Below are positions 8,012 to 15,497 of a DNA stretch of 64,000 bases, in pieces. How positions within the stretch are numbered: the first letter of the stretch is position 1; each line of letters starts with the position of its first letter. Under the pieces are notes generated by a model that saw only the letters and a program-made list of their open reading frames with translations, searched no databases and was not told the DNA's origin. The position numbers and the translations under genes are program-made. The stretch spans positions 124,001 to 188,000 of the forward strand of contig CBDHHC010000024.1 in NCBI GenBank assembly GCA_965263345.1, in the 5' to 3' direction. This DNA comes from CBDHHC01 sp965263345 (GTDB taxonomy: Bacteria; Pseudomonadota; Alphaproteobacteria; Rhizobiales; CBDHHC01).

Positions 8012-8911
8012 ATGTTTCGTTTGTTTAAGACATTAACGCACATTATTTCTCATCCATTAAATGAAGAAAAAAAGCTAATTGCTTTATATAGATATTTATA
8101 TTGGCAGACTATTAGCAGAATTTCTAATAAGGATATTGAATGGAACTGGATTGAGAATGCGAAGTTGAATGTCAGAAATGGGGAAACAAATTTAACAGGA
8201 AATATTTATTGTGGTCTTTATGAATTCGAAGGCATGGCTTTCTTATTACATGTGTTAAAGTCTGAAGATGCATTCGTTGATACAAGCGCAAATGTTGGGT
8301 CCTATACAATTTTGTCAAGCGCTGTAGCAAAAGCCAAAACATATGCATTTGAGGCAGTCCCTGAGAGATTTTATAGATTAAGAAAAAACATACAAATTAA
8401 TAACTTAGATGACATAGCCATTGCAAATAACCTTGCACTTGGCGATGAAGAAGGAACAAGAGATATCCTGACAAACAATAGGCCTGATCCAGATTCAGAC
8501 ACAGATCCAGGAGAAGCAGATCAGGCCGAAAATATATCTCAGATCCAGATTTCGACCTTGGATAAAGAAATTTATGCTCAGCCCTTTATGATAAAAATTG
8601 GTCCTGAAAGTGAAAAATTAAAGGTTTTAACAGGAGCAAAAAAAATACTGGAAAATCAATCTCTATCCGCTGTTATGATTGAACTGAATGAAACGAATCA
8701 AAAGAATGAGAATTGGGATCAGGAAATTATTGATATCATGATATCTAATAGTTTTGAAATATATCACTACAAACCATTCGAAAGAAAATTGATAAAAATA
8801 GATCCAAATAACAGACAAGCAGGCACCACATTATTTTTGAGAAATATTGATGACATCACCTCAAGAATAGAAAATGCAAACCCGATTTATATCAATGGAA
8901 TGACGATATAA
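8012..8911 (+). CDS. Degenerate FkbM-family methyltransferase
   Basis: This 299-residue protein shows the order of an FkbM SAM-dependent methyltransferase: motif I near 88-99, an F-E-A-V-P-E-R-F acidic-loop motif near 113, and a late K-I-x-x-E segment. FkbM enzymes O-methylate sugars or polyketides. Here motif I, usually F-V-D-V-G-A-N-V-G, reads F-V-D-T-S-A-N-V-G, so the first Gly is Ser. The later K-I-D-V-E-G motif reads K-I-G-P-E-S (about 195-200), so the usual Asp and Gly are gone. Loss of methyltransferase activity or a changed function is likely. An Asp/Pro-rich insert (about 157-175) is also unusual. It lies alone in very AT-rich DNA, which suggests acquisition by transfer. Confidence 0.75.
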   Translation: MFRLFKTLTHIISHPLNEEKKLIALYRYLYWQTISRISNKDIEWNWIENAKLNVRNGETNLTGNIYCGLYEFEGMAFLLHVLKSEDAFVDTSANVGSYTILSSAVAKAKTYAFEAVPERFYRLRKNIQINNLDDIAIANNLALGDEEGTRDILTNNRPDPDSDTDPGEADQAENISQIQISTLDKEIYAQPFMIKIGPESEKLKVLTGAKKILENQSLSAVMIELNETNQKNENWDQEIIDIMISNSFEIYHYKPFERKLIKIDPNNRQAGTTLFLRNIDDITSRIENANPIYINGMTI

Positions 8912-8944
8912 CTTAAGACCTAGTGAATGCTATAGGAAAAAGAT

Positions 8945-9580
8945 TCAATAAACCTTACATAAGATCTCGCTTATCATTTTATCACGATCTTTGGGCTTCA
9001 GACCAAGCAAATATTTAACACGCCCTGCAGTCATAAGGTCTGCAAGACCATGAACCATTGCCCAGGTCGCAGTCACATCTGACATGATTACATTATCAGT
9101 TTTATGGGTTTTGCCGTCTAAATTTTTCACCCCCTCAACAAGATGGTTAAAGGCAGCATTTGCGGCAGACTTCAATTTTGGATCATCATAGACGGGACGA
9201 TTAGAAGAAAACATCAATCGAAACAGGGCAGGGTGGTTTAACGCAAAATTAATATATCCCTTTCCTGCTGCAAGGAGTTGGGAATGACTGTCGGATTTTG
9301 CTGTCTCTTGTAAAGCGATTTGCGTTTCTAAAAAACGTTCATAGCCTTTTGTTGCAAGAGCAGTCAGCAAACCATTAATATCTTTAAAGTGATGCTTTGG
9401 AGCAGCGTGGCTAACGCCTGCGCGTTTTGCAACGCCTCGTAAAGAAAACTTTTCAACGCCATTCTCTTCAAGCTCAAGTTCTGCAGAGGCAAGCAGGGCA
9501 TCTTTTAAATCCCCATGATGGTAATTTGATTTTTGATCTGTTTTAGACAAGGCCTCGTATTTTCCTGTGTAAATATCCAA
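8945..9580 (-). CDS. TetR/AcrR-family transcriptional repressor
   Basis: This 211-residue protein has a TetR helix-turn-helix at about residues 20-70 (F-S-L-R-G-V-A-K-R-A-G-V-S-H-A-A-P-K-H-H-F) and a C-terminal ligand domain of the WHG type (T-A-T-W-A-M-V-H-G-L-A-D-L near 170-182). Divergent to it are two membrane-protein genes, and the ~100 bp between carries three near-identical dyads, so it most likely represses both itself and the operon until a ligand binds. The frame opens with TTG at 9580 and there is no ATG before the HTH. A second TTG ten codons in follows ACGAGG, so the exact start is uncertain. Confidence 0.85.
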   Translation of the reverse strand: MDIYTGKYEALSKTDQKSNYHHGDLKDALLASAELELEENGVEKFSLRGVAKRAGVSHAAPKHHFKDINGLLTALATKGYERFLETQIALQETAKSDSHSQLLAAGKGYINFALNHPALFRLMFSSNRPVYDDPKLKSAANAAFNHLVEGVKNLDGKTHKTDNVIMSDVTATWAMVHGLADLMTAGRVKYLLGLKPKDRDKMISEILCKVY

Positions 9581-9594
9581 AAAATGACAACATA

Positions 9595-9666
9595 TCTTTA
9601 CAGTGTCAAATTTAACTTGACATCGTAAAGATTGTGGTGCTTAATTCATTCTTGACAGTGTAAAGA
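9595..9666. promoter_or_regulatory. Three TetR operator-like dyads between divergent genes
   Basis: Three copies of a 15-bp element occur: TCTTTACAGTGTCAA at 9595-9609, TTGACATCGTAAAGA at 9617-9631 and TTGACAGTGTAAAGA at 9652-9666. Sites 1 and 2 face each other and make a large palindrome; site 3 repeats site 2. Each contains the dyad TTxACA-N-TGTxAA (degenerate in site 2). TTGACA also matches a sigma-70 -35 box, so binding would block both promoters. The neighbouring TetR-family repressor is the obvious binder. Confidence 0.7.
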
Positions 9667-9683
9667 TTCAAAAAGGAAAGTCA

Positions 9684-10118
9684 ATGAGCCCCGATGTTAT
9701 TTTTCAATATTCAAACATATTAGCTCTAAGTGGCTGGCTTCTCTTATTGGCTTCGCCCTTTATCCCCAAAATAGTCAACATTGGCACTGGAGCTGTTATC
9801 CCACTCCTTCTCGCCATCGCATATACAGGATTGCTTTTCGCCTTCTGGTCAAACGCAGAGGGCGGGTTTGACAGCCTGGAAAATGTCATGAAGCTTTTCA
9901 TGAAGCCAGAGATCGTTTTAGCAGGATGGATACACTATCTAGCCTTCGATTTATTTGTTGGCTGCTGGGAAGTAAGAACAGCCCGTGAAGAAAAGATACC
10001 ATTCTTATTGGTAATTCCTTGTCTGTTTTTTACCTTCATGTTCGGCCCGGCAGGCTTTTTGATGTTTACTGCACTACGTATATGCCGAGCATATATTGCA
10101 TCGCCTCAAACAGCTTAA
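9684..10118 (+). CDS. ABA4-like four-helix membrane protein
   Basis: This is a 144-residue protein with about four membrane segments. It matches the DUF4281/ABA4-like pattern: I-L-A-L-x-G-W at the start, a W-I-H-Y-L-A-F-D-L-F-V-G motif near residue 90, E-V-R-T-A-R-E and a C-terminal F-G-P-A-G-F-L segment. Plant ABA4 is needed for neoxanthin synthesis, but the role of bacterial homologues is not established. It is the first gene of a two-gene operon (29-nt gap) divergent from the TetR gene. AAGGAAAG precedes the ATG. Confidence 0.75.
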   Translation: MSPDVIFQYSNILALSGWLLLLASPFIPKIVNIGTGAVIPLLLAIAYTGLLFAFWSNAEGGFDSLENVMKLFMKPEIVLAGWIHYLAFDLFVGCWEVRTAREEKIPFLLVIPCLFFTFMFGPAGFLMFTALRICRAYIASPQTA

Positions 10119-10147
10119 ATAACACTTAAAGATAGCAGAGAGAAATC

Positions 10148-10999
10148 ATGTCCCAAACACAAGCATACGAACAGACTCAACAGATTAATCTCATGAGTCC
10201 TCAGGAGCTTATTCAGGAACTCTTTCGTCGGGAACCTTTTTTTGCAGCAACAGCGCTCTGCTTCACGATGTTGATGCTGCCAACACTTTTTGCGATGACC
10301 ATTGAAGAAAGAACACTTCTTGGGATCAATATCTGGATCAAACCCTTTAAATTCGAATTGGCCTTAACTGTATATATGGCAACACTAGCCTGGTTCGCAG
10401 GGTGGTTGCCAAAAGGAACAACACAACAACTCTGGTATCGCATAATCTCCATTACAGTTGTCATCTGCATCTTGTTGGAGATGGTTTGGATAGCAGGAGC
10501 CGCTGGCAATGGTGTTGCATCTCATTTCAACATGTCTTCTCCATTTATGGGAGCAATTTATGGCGTCATGGGACTATTGGCATTATGTCTAACAGCTATA
10601 ACTATGCTATACGCAGTCCTATTCTGGAAAGACAAACAAAGCCCACTCAATCCGACCTTTAAACTCTCTCTGGTTATCGGGTTGGGGCTCACGCTCATCC
10701 TCACTGCTATGATTGGCTCTTACATGGCAGCCGGCACAGGTCATTTTGTAGGAGGCGACGCCTCGGATCTGGAAGGTTTAGCATTGTTCGGTTGGGCATG
10801 TGATGGGGGAGATCTAAGAGTACCTCATTTCTTTGCCACACATTCGATGCACTTCATACCATTCGTGGGTTTTGTAATAAGCAAATTAATGAATGGAAAA
10901 ACAGCTCGCTTAAGCATTTATAGTTTCACAATGACATATATTATGTTCATTGGATATACATTTTTCTTGGCAGTTAATAGTCGCCCTTTTTTATGTTAA
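10148..10999 (+). CDS. Seven-helix membrane protein of unknown function
   Basis: This 283-residue protein has about seven hydrophobic segments and a soluble N-terminus of ~30 residues. Notable polar features inside membrane regions are a K-P-F-K-F-E motif near residue 64, W-I-A-G-A-A-G-N-G, G-S-Y-M-A-A-G-T-G-H-F-V-G-G-D and H-F-F-A-T-H-S-M-H-F near 240; the His-rich last segment could bind metal or haem. I do not assign a family. It lies downstream of the ABA4-like gene in what is probably a TetR-controlled operon, so both may respond to the same toxic or lipophilic ligand. Confidence 0.7.
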   Translation: MSQTQAYEQTQQINLMSPQELIQELFRREPFFAATALCFTMLMLPTLFAMTIEERTLLGINIWIKPFKFELALTVYMATLAWFAGWLPKGTTQQLWYRIISITVVICILLEMVWIAGAAGNGVASHFNMSSPFMGAIYGVMGLLALCLTAITMLYAVLFWKDKQSPLNPTFKLSLVIGLGLTLILTAMIGSYMAAGTGHFVGGDASDLEGLALFGWACDGGDLRVPHFFATHSMHFIPFVGFVISKLMNGKTARLSIYSFTMTYIMFIGYTFFLAVNSRPFLC

Positions 11000-11174
11000 T
11001 GCACTGAGCTAAATTAAATAATATGACAGTCTGGCGCTTATCTATCGCCTATGAAAATCTGCATATCAGCTATACCAGATTTCCTCTTCATGAAAATATG
11101 TTTCAGCCCTAAATAGAGTACAAGCCAATTCGGTTGTTTCAAATTGTAACCCTGTTATTGAAAAGAGGTCTATC

Positions 11175-11336
11175 ATGTTACAATCATTCATAACAAAATA
11201 TAATAGATGGATAAATATTCAGAACACAGTGAGTGCTCTTAACTCACTCTCAGCAGCAGATTTAGATGATATAGGCATTCCACGTCATAAAATCAGACAA
11301 GTTGCTGAAAGAGCAGAATATAAAGGTAATCTATGA
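11175..11336 (+). CDS. DUF1127 (YjiS-like) small protein, copy 1
   Basis: This 53-residue protein has the DUF1127 layout: an amphipathic N-terminus, L-N-S-L-S-x-x-D-L-D-D-I-G-I-P-R near 22-37 and a basic C-terminal helix. Family members in alphaproteobacteria, such as CcaF1 of Rhodobacter, are small basic RNA-binding or stress-related proteins. The start follows AAAGAGG with 7 nt spacing. It ends in Y-K-G-N-L where copy 2 ends in V-N-K-K, because its stop falls in the duplicated upstream block. Confidence 0.85.
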   Translation: MLQSFITKYNRWINIQNTVSALNSLSAADLDDIGIPRHKIRQVAERAEYKGNL

Positions 11337-11457
11337 AAATCTGCATATCAGCTATAACCTGAGATCTCTTCAAATAAATATAGTTCAGTATTAAATGTAG
11401 GATAACGCTAAGGCGGTTGTTTCAAATTGTAACCCTGTTATTGAAAAGAGGTTTATC

Positions 11458-11613
11458 ATGTTACAATCATTCATATCAAAATATCATAGATGGGTAAGTG
11501 TCCAGAATACTGTAAGTGCACTTAATTCACTCTCAACAACTGAATTAAATGATCTAGGAATCCCTCGTCATAAAATCAGAAGAGTTGCTGAAAAAGCAGT
11601 AAATAAAAAGTAA
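11458..11613 (+). CDS. DUF1127 (YjiS-like) small protein, copy 2
   Basis: This 51-residue paralogue of the gene 283 bp upstream has the same start M-L-Q-S-F-I and core L-G-I-P-R-H-K-I-R-R-V-A-E. The leader and Shine-Dalgarno (AAAAGAGG) are nearly identical between the copies. A strong terminator follows directly, so this gene closes the unit. It is expected to be small, basic and cytosolic, with a likely role in RNA turnover or stress adaptation by family analogy. Confidence 0.85.
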   Translation: MLQSFISKYHRWVSVQNTVSALNSLSTTELNDLGIPRHKIRRVAEKAVNKK

Positions 11614-11620
11614 CCTGTCC

Positions 11621-11658
11621 AAGGTGTCCGGCCTCAACAGCCGGCACCTTAAGTTTTT
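11621..11658 (+). terminator. Rho-independent terminator after the DUF1127 pair
   Basis: A strong GC-rich hairpin, AAGGTGTCCGGC pairing with GCCGGCACCTT around a CTCAACA loop, is followed by AAGTTTTTAT. It lies 8 nt after the second DUF1127 stop codon. Confidence 0.85.
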
Positions 11659-11735
11659 ATAAGACAAAATATTTTTCATAAGCCAACTGACTTATTGACC
11701 TCGTAATATTATAAAATATAATCACTGCATTAGTA

Positions 11736-12389
11736 ATGTTAATAACCCCATGCGGAACGGCAGTGAATATGGACATTCCCTTAAAATGTAAATGCGGCGC
11801 AGTGGAAGGCGTGGCAATCAATGTCTCTTCCAAAACGGGTAATCACATAATTTGCATGTGCGAGGATTGTCAGACATTCGCTCATTATTTAGAGAGGCCT
11901 GATGAGATCCTGGATGAACATGGCGGCACCCAGATTTTCCAACTCACCCCACCTCAACTACAATTCACCAAAGGCAAAGAAAACATCAAATGCGTCAGGC
12001 TCAGTCCAAAAGGCACCTTGAGATGGTATACAGGCTGTTGTAACACCCCAATTGCGAACACATTGCCATCCTCAAAAATAGCCTTCGCAGGAACCATCAT
12101 AAAAATTATGGATTTTTCTATCACAGAAAAAAGCAAAGAGGATATTCTAGGGCCAATAACAAAAGTCCATGGCAAAGATGCCATTGTTAAAATGCCATCA
12201 GATGCTCATAAAACAGCTCCCTTTAGCTTGATTATAAAAGTAATCAAAAGCATCGTCATGGGTTACTTTTTAAAAAAATATCGCCCCTCTCCATTTTTTG
12301 ATGATGAGGGAAAACTCACAACTGAGCCATATGTCGTGACACTTGAAGAACGTAAAGCTTTGAGAGAAAAGTGTGGTATAACGGGTTAG
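11736..12389 (+). CDS. DUF6151 / GFA-like zinc-binding protein
   Basis: This 217-residue protein shows the cysteine layout of GFA (glutathione-dependent formaldehyde-activating)-like, DUF6151-type proteins: C-K-C-G-A-V-E-G near residue 18, C-M-C-E-D-C-Q-T-F near 40-48, and W-Y-T-G-C-C-N-T-P near 97. These cysteines would bind one or two zinc ions. The enzymatic role is not established for this subgroup. It has no signal peptide. The ATG at 11736 has no good ribosome site; a second ATG at 11769, just before D-I-P-L-K-C-K-C-G, would give a better-fitting start 11 codons in. Confidence 0.7.
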   Translation: MLITPCGTAVNMDIPLKCKCGAVEGVAINVSSKTGNHIICMCEDCQTFAHYLERPDEILDEHGGTQIFQLTPPQLQFTKGKENIKCVRLSPKGTLRWYTGCCNTPIANTLPSSKIAFAGTIIKIMDFSITEKSKEDILGPITKVHGKDAIVKMPSDAHKTAPFSLIIKVIKSIVMGYFLKKYRPSPFFDDEGKLTTEPYVVTLEERKALREKCGITG

Positions 12390-12482
12390 ACATTTAAATA
12401 TTTTAATACAAAATATTGAACCAATGGTTCATTCATCGCGTCCTATGAATGAAGGTCATTTTTCAGAATTAGGGATATAACA

Positions 12483-12938
12483 ATGTTTGGGTTAAAATTT
12501 AATGCAAAAATTCAATTGATCGCAGCGACATGTGCGATTATTGCAGGGCTGTCCTCTCAAGCAAATGCTTGGGGGCCAGAACACCGTCATACTGTCTGTG
12601 CAAATACAATGATTAGAGGTGCTGCTTCAATTCCTCGGAACACAGGATTAATAGGTGGACAGACACTGAATGATGTTGCTCTATCAAAAGCAAAAACAGC
12701 TTGGCGTAATCCAGCTATCCAGGCTGTGGCTCGTGAAACACGTATTCGTTTTGGAATAGGACGTGTCGCAACATCTCCTCCAGGTTCAAAAGCAGATAAC
12801 ACACTTCAAGCACTCGTTGAAAATAGTACGATTCACGCAAAAACAGGTACAATTGTCCAGAGATGTTGGCGCAAAGGCTTCCGTCAGAAATGTTCTTTTA
12901 TTGCACAAGCTTGTGCAACAATTGAGCTAAATCGTTAA
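12483..12938 (+). CDS. Secreted protein of unknown function
   Basis: This encodes 151 residues with a clear signal peptide (about 1-29, ending A-N-A). The mature part has a conserved-looking G-P-E-H-R-H-T-V-C start, many Arg and Ala, and Cys at about residues 39, 127, 135 and 143 that may pair. The C-terminal C-W-R-K-G-F-R-Q-K-C-S-F-I-A-Q-A-C-A is the most distinctive part. I do not recognise a family. It is followed by a hairpin and then another exported protein, so the two may form a unit. Confidence 0.65.
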   Translation: MFGLKFNAKIQLIAATCAIIAGLSSQANAWGPEHRHTVCANTMIRGAASIPRNTGLIGGQTLNDVALSKAKTAWRNPAIQAVARETRIRFGIGRVATSPPGSKADNTLQALVENSTIHAKTGTIVQRCWRKGFRQKCSFIAQACATIELNR

Positions 12939-12950
12939 GTGATAACCCGC

Positions 12951-12983
12951 CTTCGAGCTTGATAAATATTATTAAGCTCGAAG
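12951..12983. terminator. Perfect hairpin between two secreted-protein genes
   Basis: A 10-bp perfect stem (CTTCGAGCTT at 12951-12960, AAGCTCGAAG at 12974-12983) encloses a 13-nt AT loop. It lacks a T-tract, so it may be an RNA-stability or attenuation element rather than a full terminator. Confidence 0.5.
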
Positions 12984-13015
12984 ATCATTCTAGACAATCT
13001 AAGGGAGCAGACATC

Positions 13016-13468
13016 ATGTTACGTTTAATACTTATCTGTTTATTATTGCCTATCCTATCAACGCAATCTTATGCGAGAGACAAGATTACGGTTGTTGGAA
13101 CCTCAACAGCCTTTTCATTTGCTCAATGTGTGGCGCAAGGCTTTGAAAGCGCAACGGGTAATAATTTCCCGAACATAGCAACGACGGGCTCAAGCGCTGG
13201 GATAAATCTCTTTTGTCGAGGTATTGGAACCCATACACCAGATATCACCATCAGCCGAAGGAAAATGAAACGTAAAGAACTACATCGTTGTAAAACGAAT
13301 GGCATAAGTAAGATTGGCCTAGATAGTGTTTATATCGGGGGATATCAACATTATATCTATACCAAAAAAGCTCATGCTGGCCTGGTTCCAGGCCTGAATA
13401 GTTACAGGGTATACCTCGTCAATGAAGCACGAAATGCGCTTGTCGGAGCGGGTCCTTGTGCGGGATAA
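13016..13468 (+). CDS. Short PstS-like periplasmic phosphate-binding-type protein
   Basis: This is a 150-residue protein from the ATG at 13016, which follows AAGGGAG; the frame extends upstream but without a ribosome site. A signal peptide (about 1-21) leads into I-T-V-V-G-T-S-T-A-F-S-F-A, F-x-x-A-T-G-N-N-F-P-N-I-A-T-T-G-S-S-A-G, then P-D-I-T-I-S-R-R-K-M. This is the first lobe of a PstS/SphX-like phosphate-binding protein. Normal PstS proteins exceed 300 residues; the second lobe is missing. It is either a truncated gene or a small stand-alone binding domain. No transporter genes are nearby. Confidence 0.65.
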   Translation: MLRLILICLLLPILSTQSYARDKITVVGTSTAFSFAQCVAQGFESATGNNFPNIATTGSSAGINLFCRGIGTHTPDITISRRKMKRKELHRCKTNGISKIGLDSVYIGGYQHYIYTKKAHAGLVPGLNSYRVYLVNEARNALVGAGPCAG

Positions 13469-13553
13469 TGATTTGGGATTATAAAAACTTTATATAACAA
13501 TAATGACTTATAAAAGAAATCCAACCATTGAATTTTATTTAAAATTATAGCCC

Positions 13554-14105
13554 CTATTTGTTTGGGAGCCTGGATTCAATATGATTTATTTCATCCTTAA
13601 CCAGCGAATATAAACGGTCTATGCTATTATTAAGGTCGGTGTAATCAGATGCCTTATGCTTTTGCCGCGATTTATTTTTTATAATTGCTTTTATTTTTTC
13701 CTTAATATTGGATATAATATTTCTTCGTTTCGTATGGCTTTGGAAGCCTGAGAGATTTAAATCTTTGTCTTCACTAATCCAGTCGATACATGTTTGATCT
13801 TTATAATATTTATCGATTAAATCGCCATATCCCATACCCAGTTCAGAAAGCAAATCATTATGGTCTTCATAGCTCTTTTCATCTTGCAAAGATAAAACCG
13901 TTTTCTGTAGTTGCTCAATTTTATCTTTCTCATCTTGTAAAGAATCGCGCCAAATTGCATCCCATTGCTGTTGTCTTTTTCTATACCGTAAGGACCTTGA
14001 ATATTGTGCCGAGATGACAGCTAAAGCACCGGATAAAGCAGCAATATATGATATTATCAAAATGATATTTGGAGAAGAAAAGAGTTCTATAATTTGATCA
14101 AACAT
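13554..14105 (-). CDS. Membrane-anchored coiled-coil protein
   Basis: This encodes 183 residues: one membrane segment at about 14-34, then a basic-aromatic patch and a coiled coil (about 45-80, rich in Gln, Asp, Glu and Lys), then a polar C-terminal domain rich in Lys and Asp. No known family was recognised. It follows a smaller membrane-protein gene by 21 nt, so the two are probably co-transcribed and may form a complex. Confidence 0.6.
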   Translation of the reverse strand: MFDQIIELFSSPNIILIISYIAALSGALAVISAQYSRSLRYRKRQQQWDAIWRDSLQDEKDKIEQLQKTVLSLQDEKSYEDHNDLLSELGMGYGDLIDKYYKDQTCIDWISEDKDLNLSGFQSHTKRRNIISNIKEKIKAIIKNKSRQKHKASDYTDLNNSIDRLYSLVKDEINHIESRLPNK

Positions 14106-14126
14106 TTAACTCCCCTATATAACTAA

Positions 14127-14420
14127 CTAATATTTCTGCGATAAAACAGAAGAACAAAATATACAAAAAAAAGATACACCGATAATTGTTGCGTTTATAT
14201 GAGTAGGGTTTGACTGCAATCCATAGTTCATTGCAATAGAACAGAATAAAATAAGTAACACGACCCCAAAGAGACATGAGAGAAAAGACTCTATCAGAAA
14301 TTCTGGATTTACCTTTCTTAAGTGGTCAAAGGTATTAAAAATTGAAACAGAAATTAAAGAAATCATTATAGAAATGAGCCACGCCGATGCATATAAGAAA
14401 TTAGTTGTTATCTCAGTCAT
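14127..14420 (-). CDS. Small three-helix membrane protein
   Basis: This encodes 97 residues with about three hydrophobic segments (about 8-30, 43-65 and 76-93). No recognised family. It is the first gene of a probable two-gene unit with the coiled-coil protein downstream. The local DNA is very AT-rich and the pair is flanked by decayed sequence, so it may be part of an acquired segment. Confidence 0.55.
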   Translation of the reverse strand: MTEITTNFLYASAWLISIMISLISVSIFNTFDHLRKVNPEFLIESFLSCLFGVVLLILFCSIAMNYGLQSNPTHINATIIGVSFFCIFCSSVLSQKY

Positions 14421-14869
14421 GCTATCACTAAATAATTGTTTCTAATATAAAGGAATTGAAAATAAATACGCATTAGGAAATAAAACATGCTGCAATACTA
14501 TTTTAGATTCCGCTCTTTATACATAATAAAATTTTAATTATTAACAAAATTTATAACACCCATATTATTTTTAGTTTTTAAAAGAGCATATTAAAATATT
14601 GATTTAAAAATAATAAACTGCGCTGACAAACAGAATTATTTATGTCACGGGTTATGAACGTTCACTCTATCCTGTCAGGGCATAAAAGACAGTACCAACA
14701 ATAAGAATAGCAGTAACTGTGAATGTAAACAGCGAGAATTTTAAACCACGCAAAAAACGTAAGACAACTATTTGATGAAGCTCTTATCCTCTGGCCGAGG
14801 TGCATTCCCCAGCCAGAACATACGGACATCTTCAACTAATTAATATTTGTACAAAGGAAATTTACATTG
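14421..14869. other. AT-rich intergenic stretch with small gene remnants
   Basis: There is no intact gene here. A minus-strand frame at about 14672-14768 encodes a short hydrophobic tail (F-T-V-T-A-I-L-I-V-G-T-V-F-Y-A-L-T-G) with no usable start or ribosome site. I read it as the remnant of a small membrane protein. Confidence 0.4.
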
Positions 14870-15179
14870 ACAACTCGCGAGATAGCGATTTCCCCACTCT
14901 TGCAATGAGTATGTTTTACGGCCCGAAGCTTCTATGAGCATTACAACTTGCGCGGCGCCTCGCCAAATATGAAGCCATGGCAACAGCAGCTGCTTTTTGC
15001 CTGCTAGAACCATGTCCCCGATTTAAAACAAGAGAATCGTCCTTGACGATAAGTAGCTACTTTGTGAAAACCCATCAGCAGCATCTCAGATGCTGTGAAC
15101 TTGCATTTGCCAGTGGAATAGCTGCGAGTTGACCAAGGACAACAAGAGCAACAAATAAAAATAAACATTTCGTTTTCAT
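14870..15179 (-). pseudogene. Decayed small secreted basic protein
   Basis: An intact start (ATG at 15179 after GGAGGGG) leads into a perfect signal peptide (M-K-T-K-C-L-F-L-F-V-A-L then an A-N-A cut site), but the frame stops after 34 codons at 15075. Downstream another frame of the same strand encodes a basic Ala/Arg/Cys stretch (A-V-A-M-A-S-Y-L-A-R-R-R-A-S-C-N) that resembles the Arg/Cys-rich core of the secreted protein at 109-393. I infer a related gene broken by frameshifts. A short signal-peptide-only peptide could still be made. Confidence 0.35.
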
Positions 15180-15497
15180 GAACCCCTCCATGGAATAAAA
15201 ATAATTAAAACAACTTTAAAGGTTTAAGCCTGAAACGATATGCTCATATGTCGTGCCCAGCTCACAAAAGGTTCAAATGAAATAGGAGAGTTTATTAGGG
15301 ATATAAAAAAAATAGTTTTCGTGAACAAAATATAAAGAAATAGAATTATCCAATTATATCTCATTTTAAAAGAAGTAAAAATTTTTAAGCAGTAGTTTAT
15401 CAATAAAAAACTTTATTAAAATTGTCGGAAATTAAGTTATGATTAAGCGTTTACAAGTAGAGTTAAAGAACAAACGCAAACAATACAAGCGAAATAC

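Larger units (their letters stand above)
11048..11613 (+). repeat. Tandem ~283-bp duplication carrying DUF1127 genes
   Basis: Two copies of a unit of about 283 bp lie head to tail. Each contains an upstream block (ATGAAAATCTGCATATCAGC at 11051 and 11333), a leader (CGGTTGTTTCAAATTGTAAC) and a DUF1127 gene whose starts are 283 bp apart. The first gene's stop codon lies inside the upstream block of the second copy. The leader is better conserved than parts of the coding sequence, which suggests selection on regulation. Confidence 0.85.
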
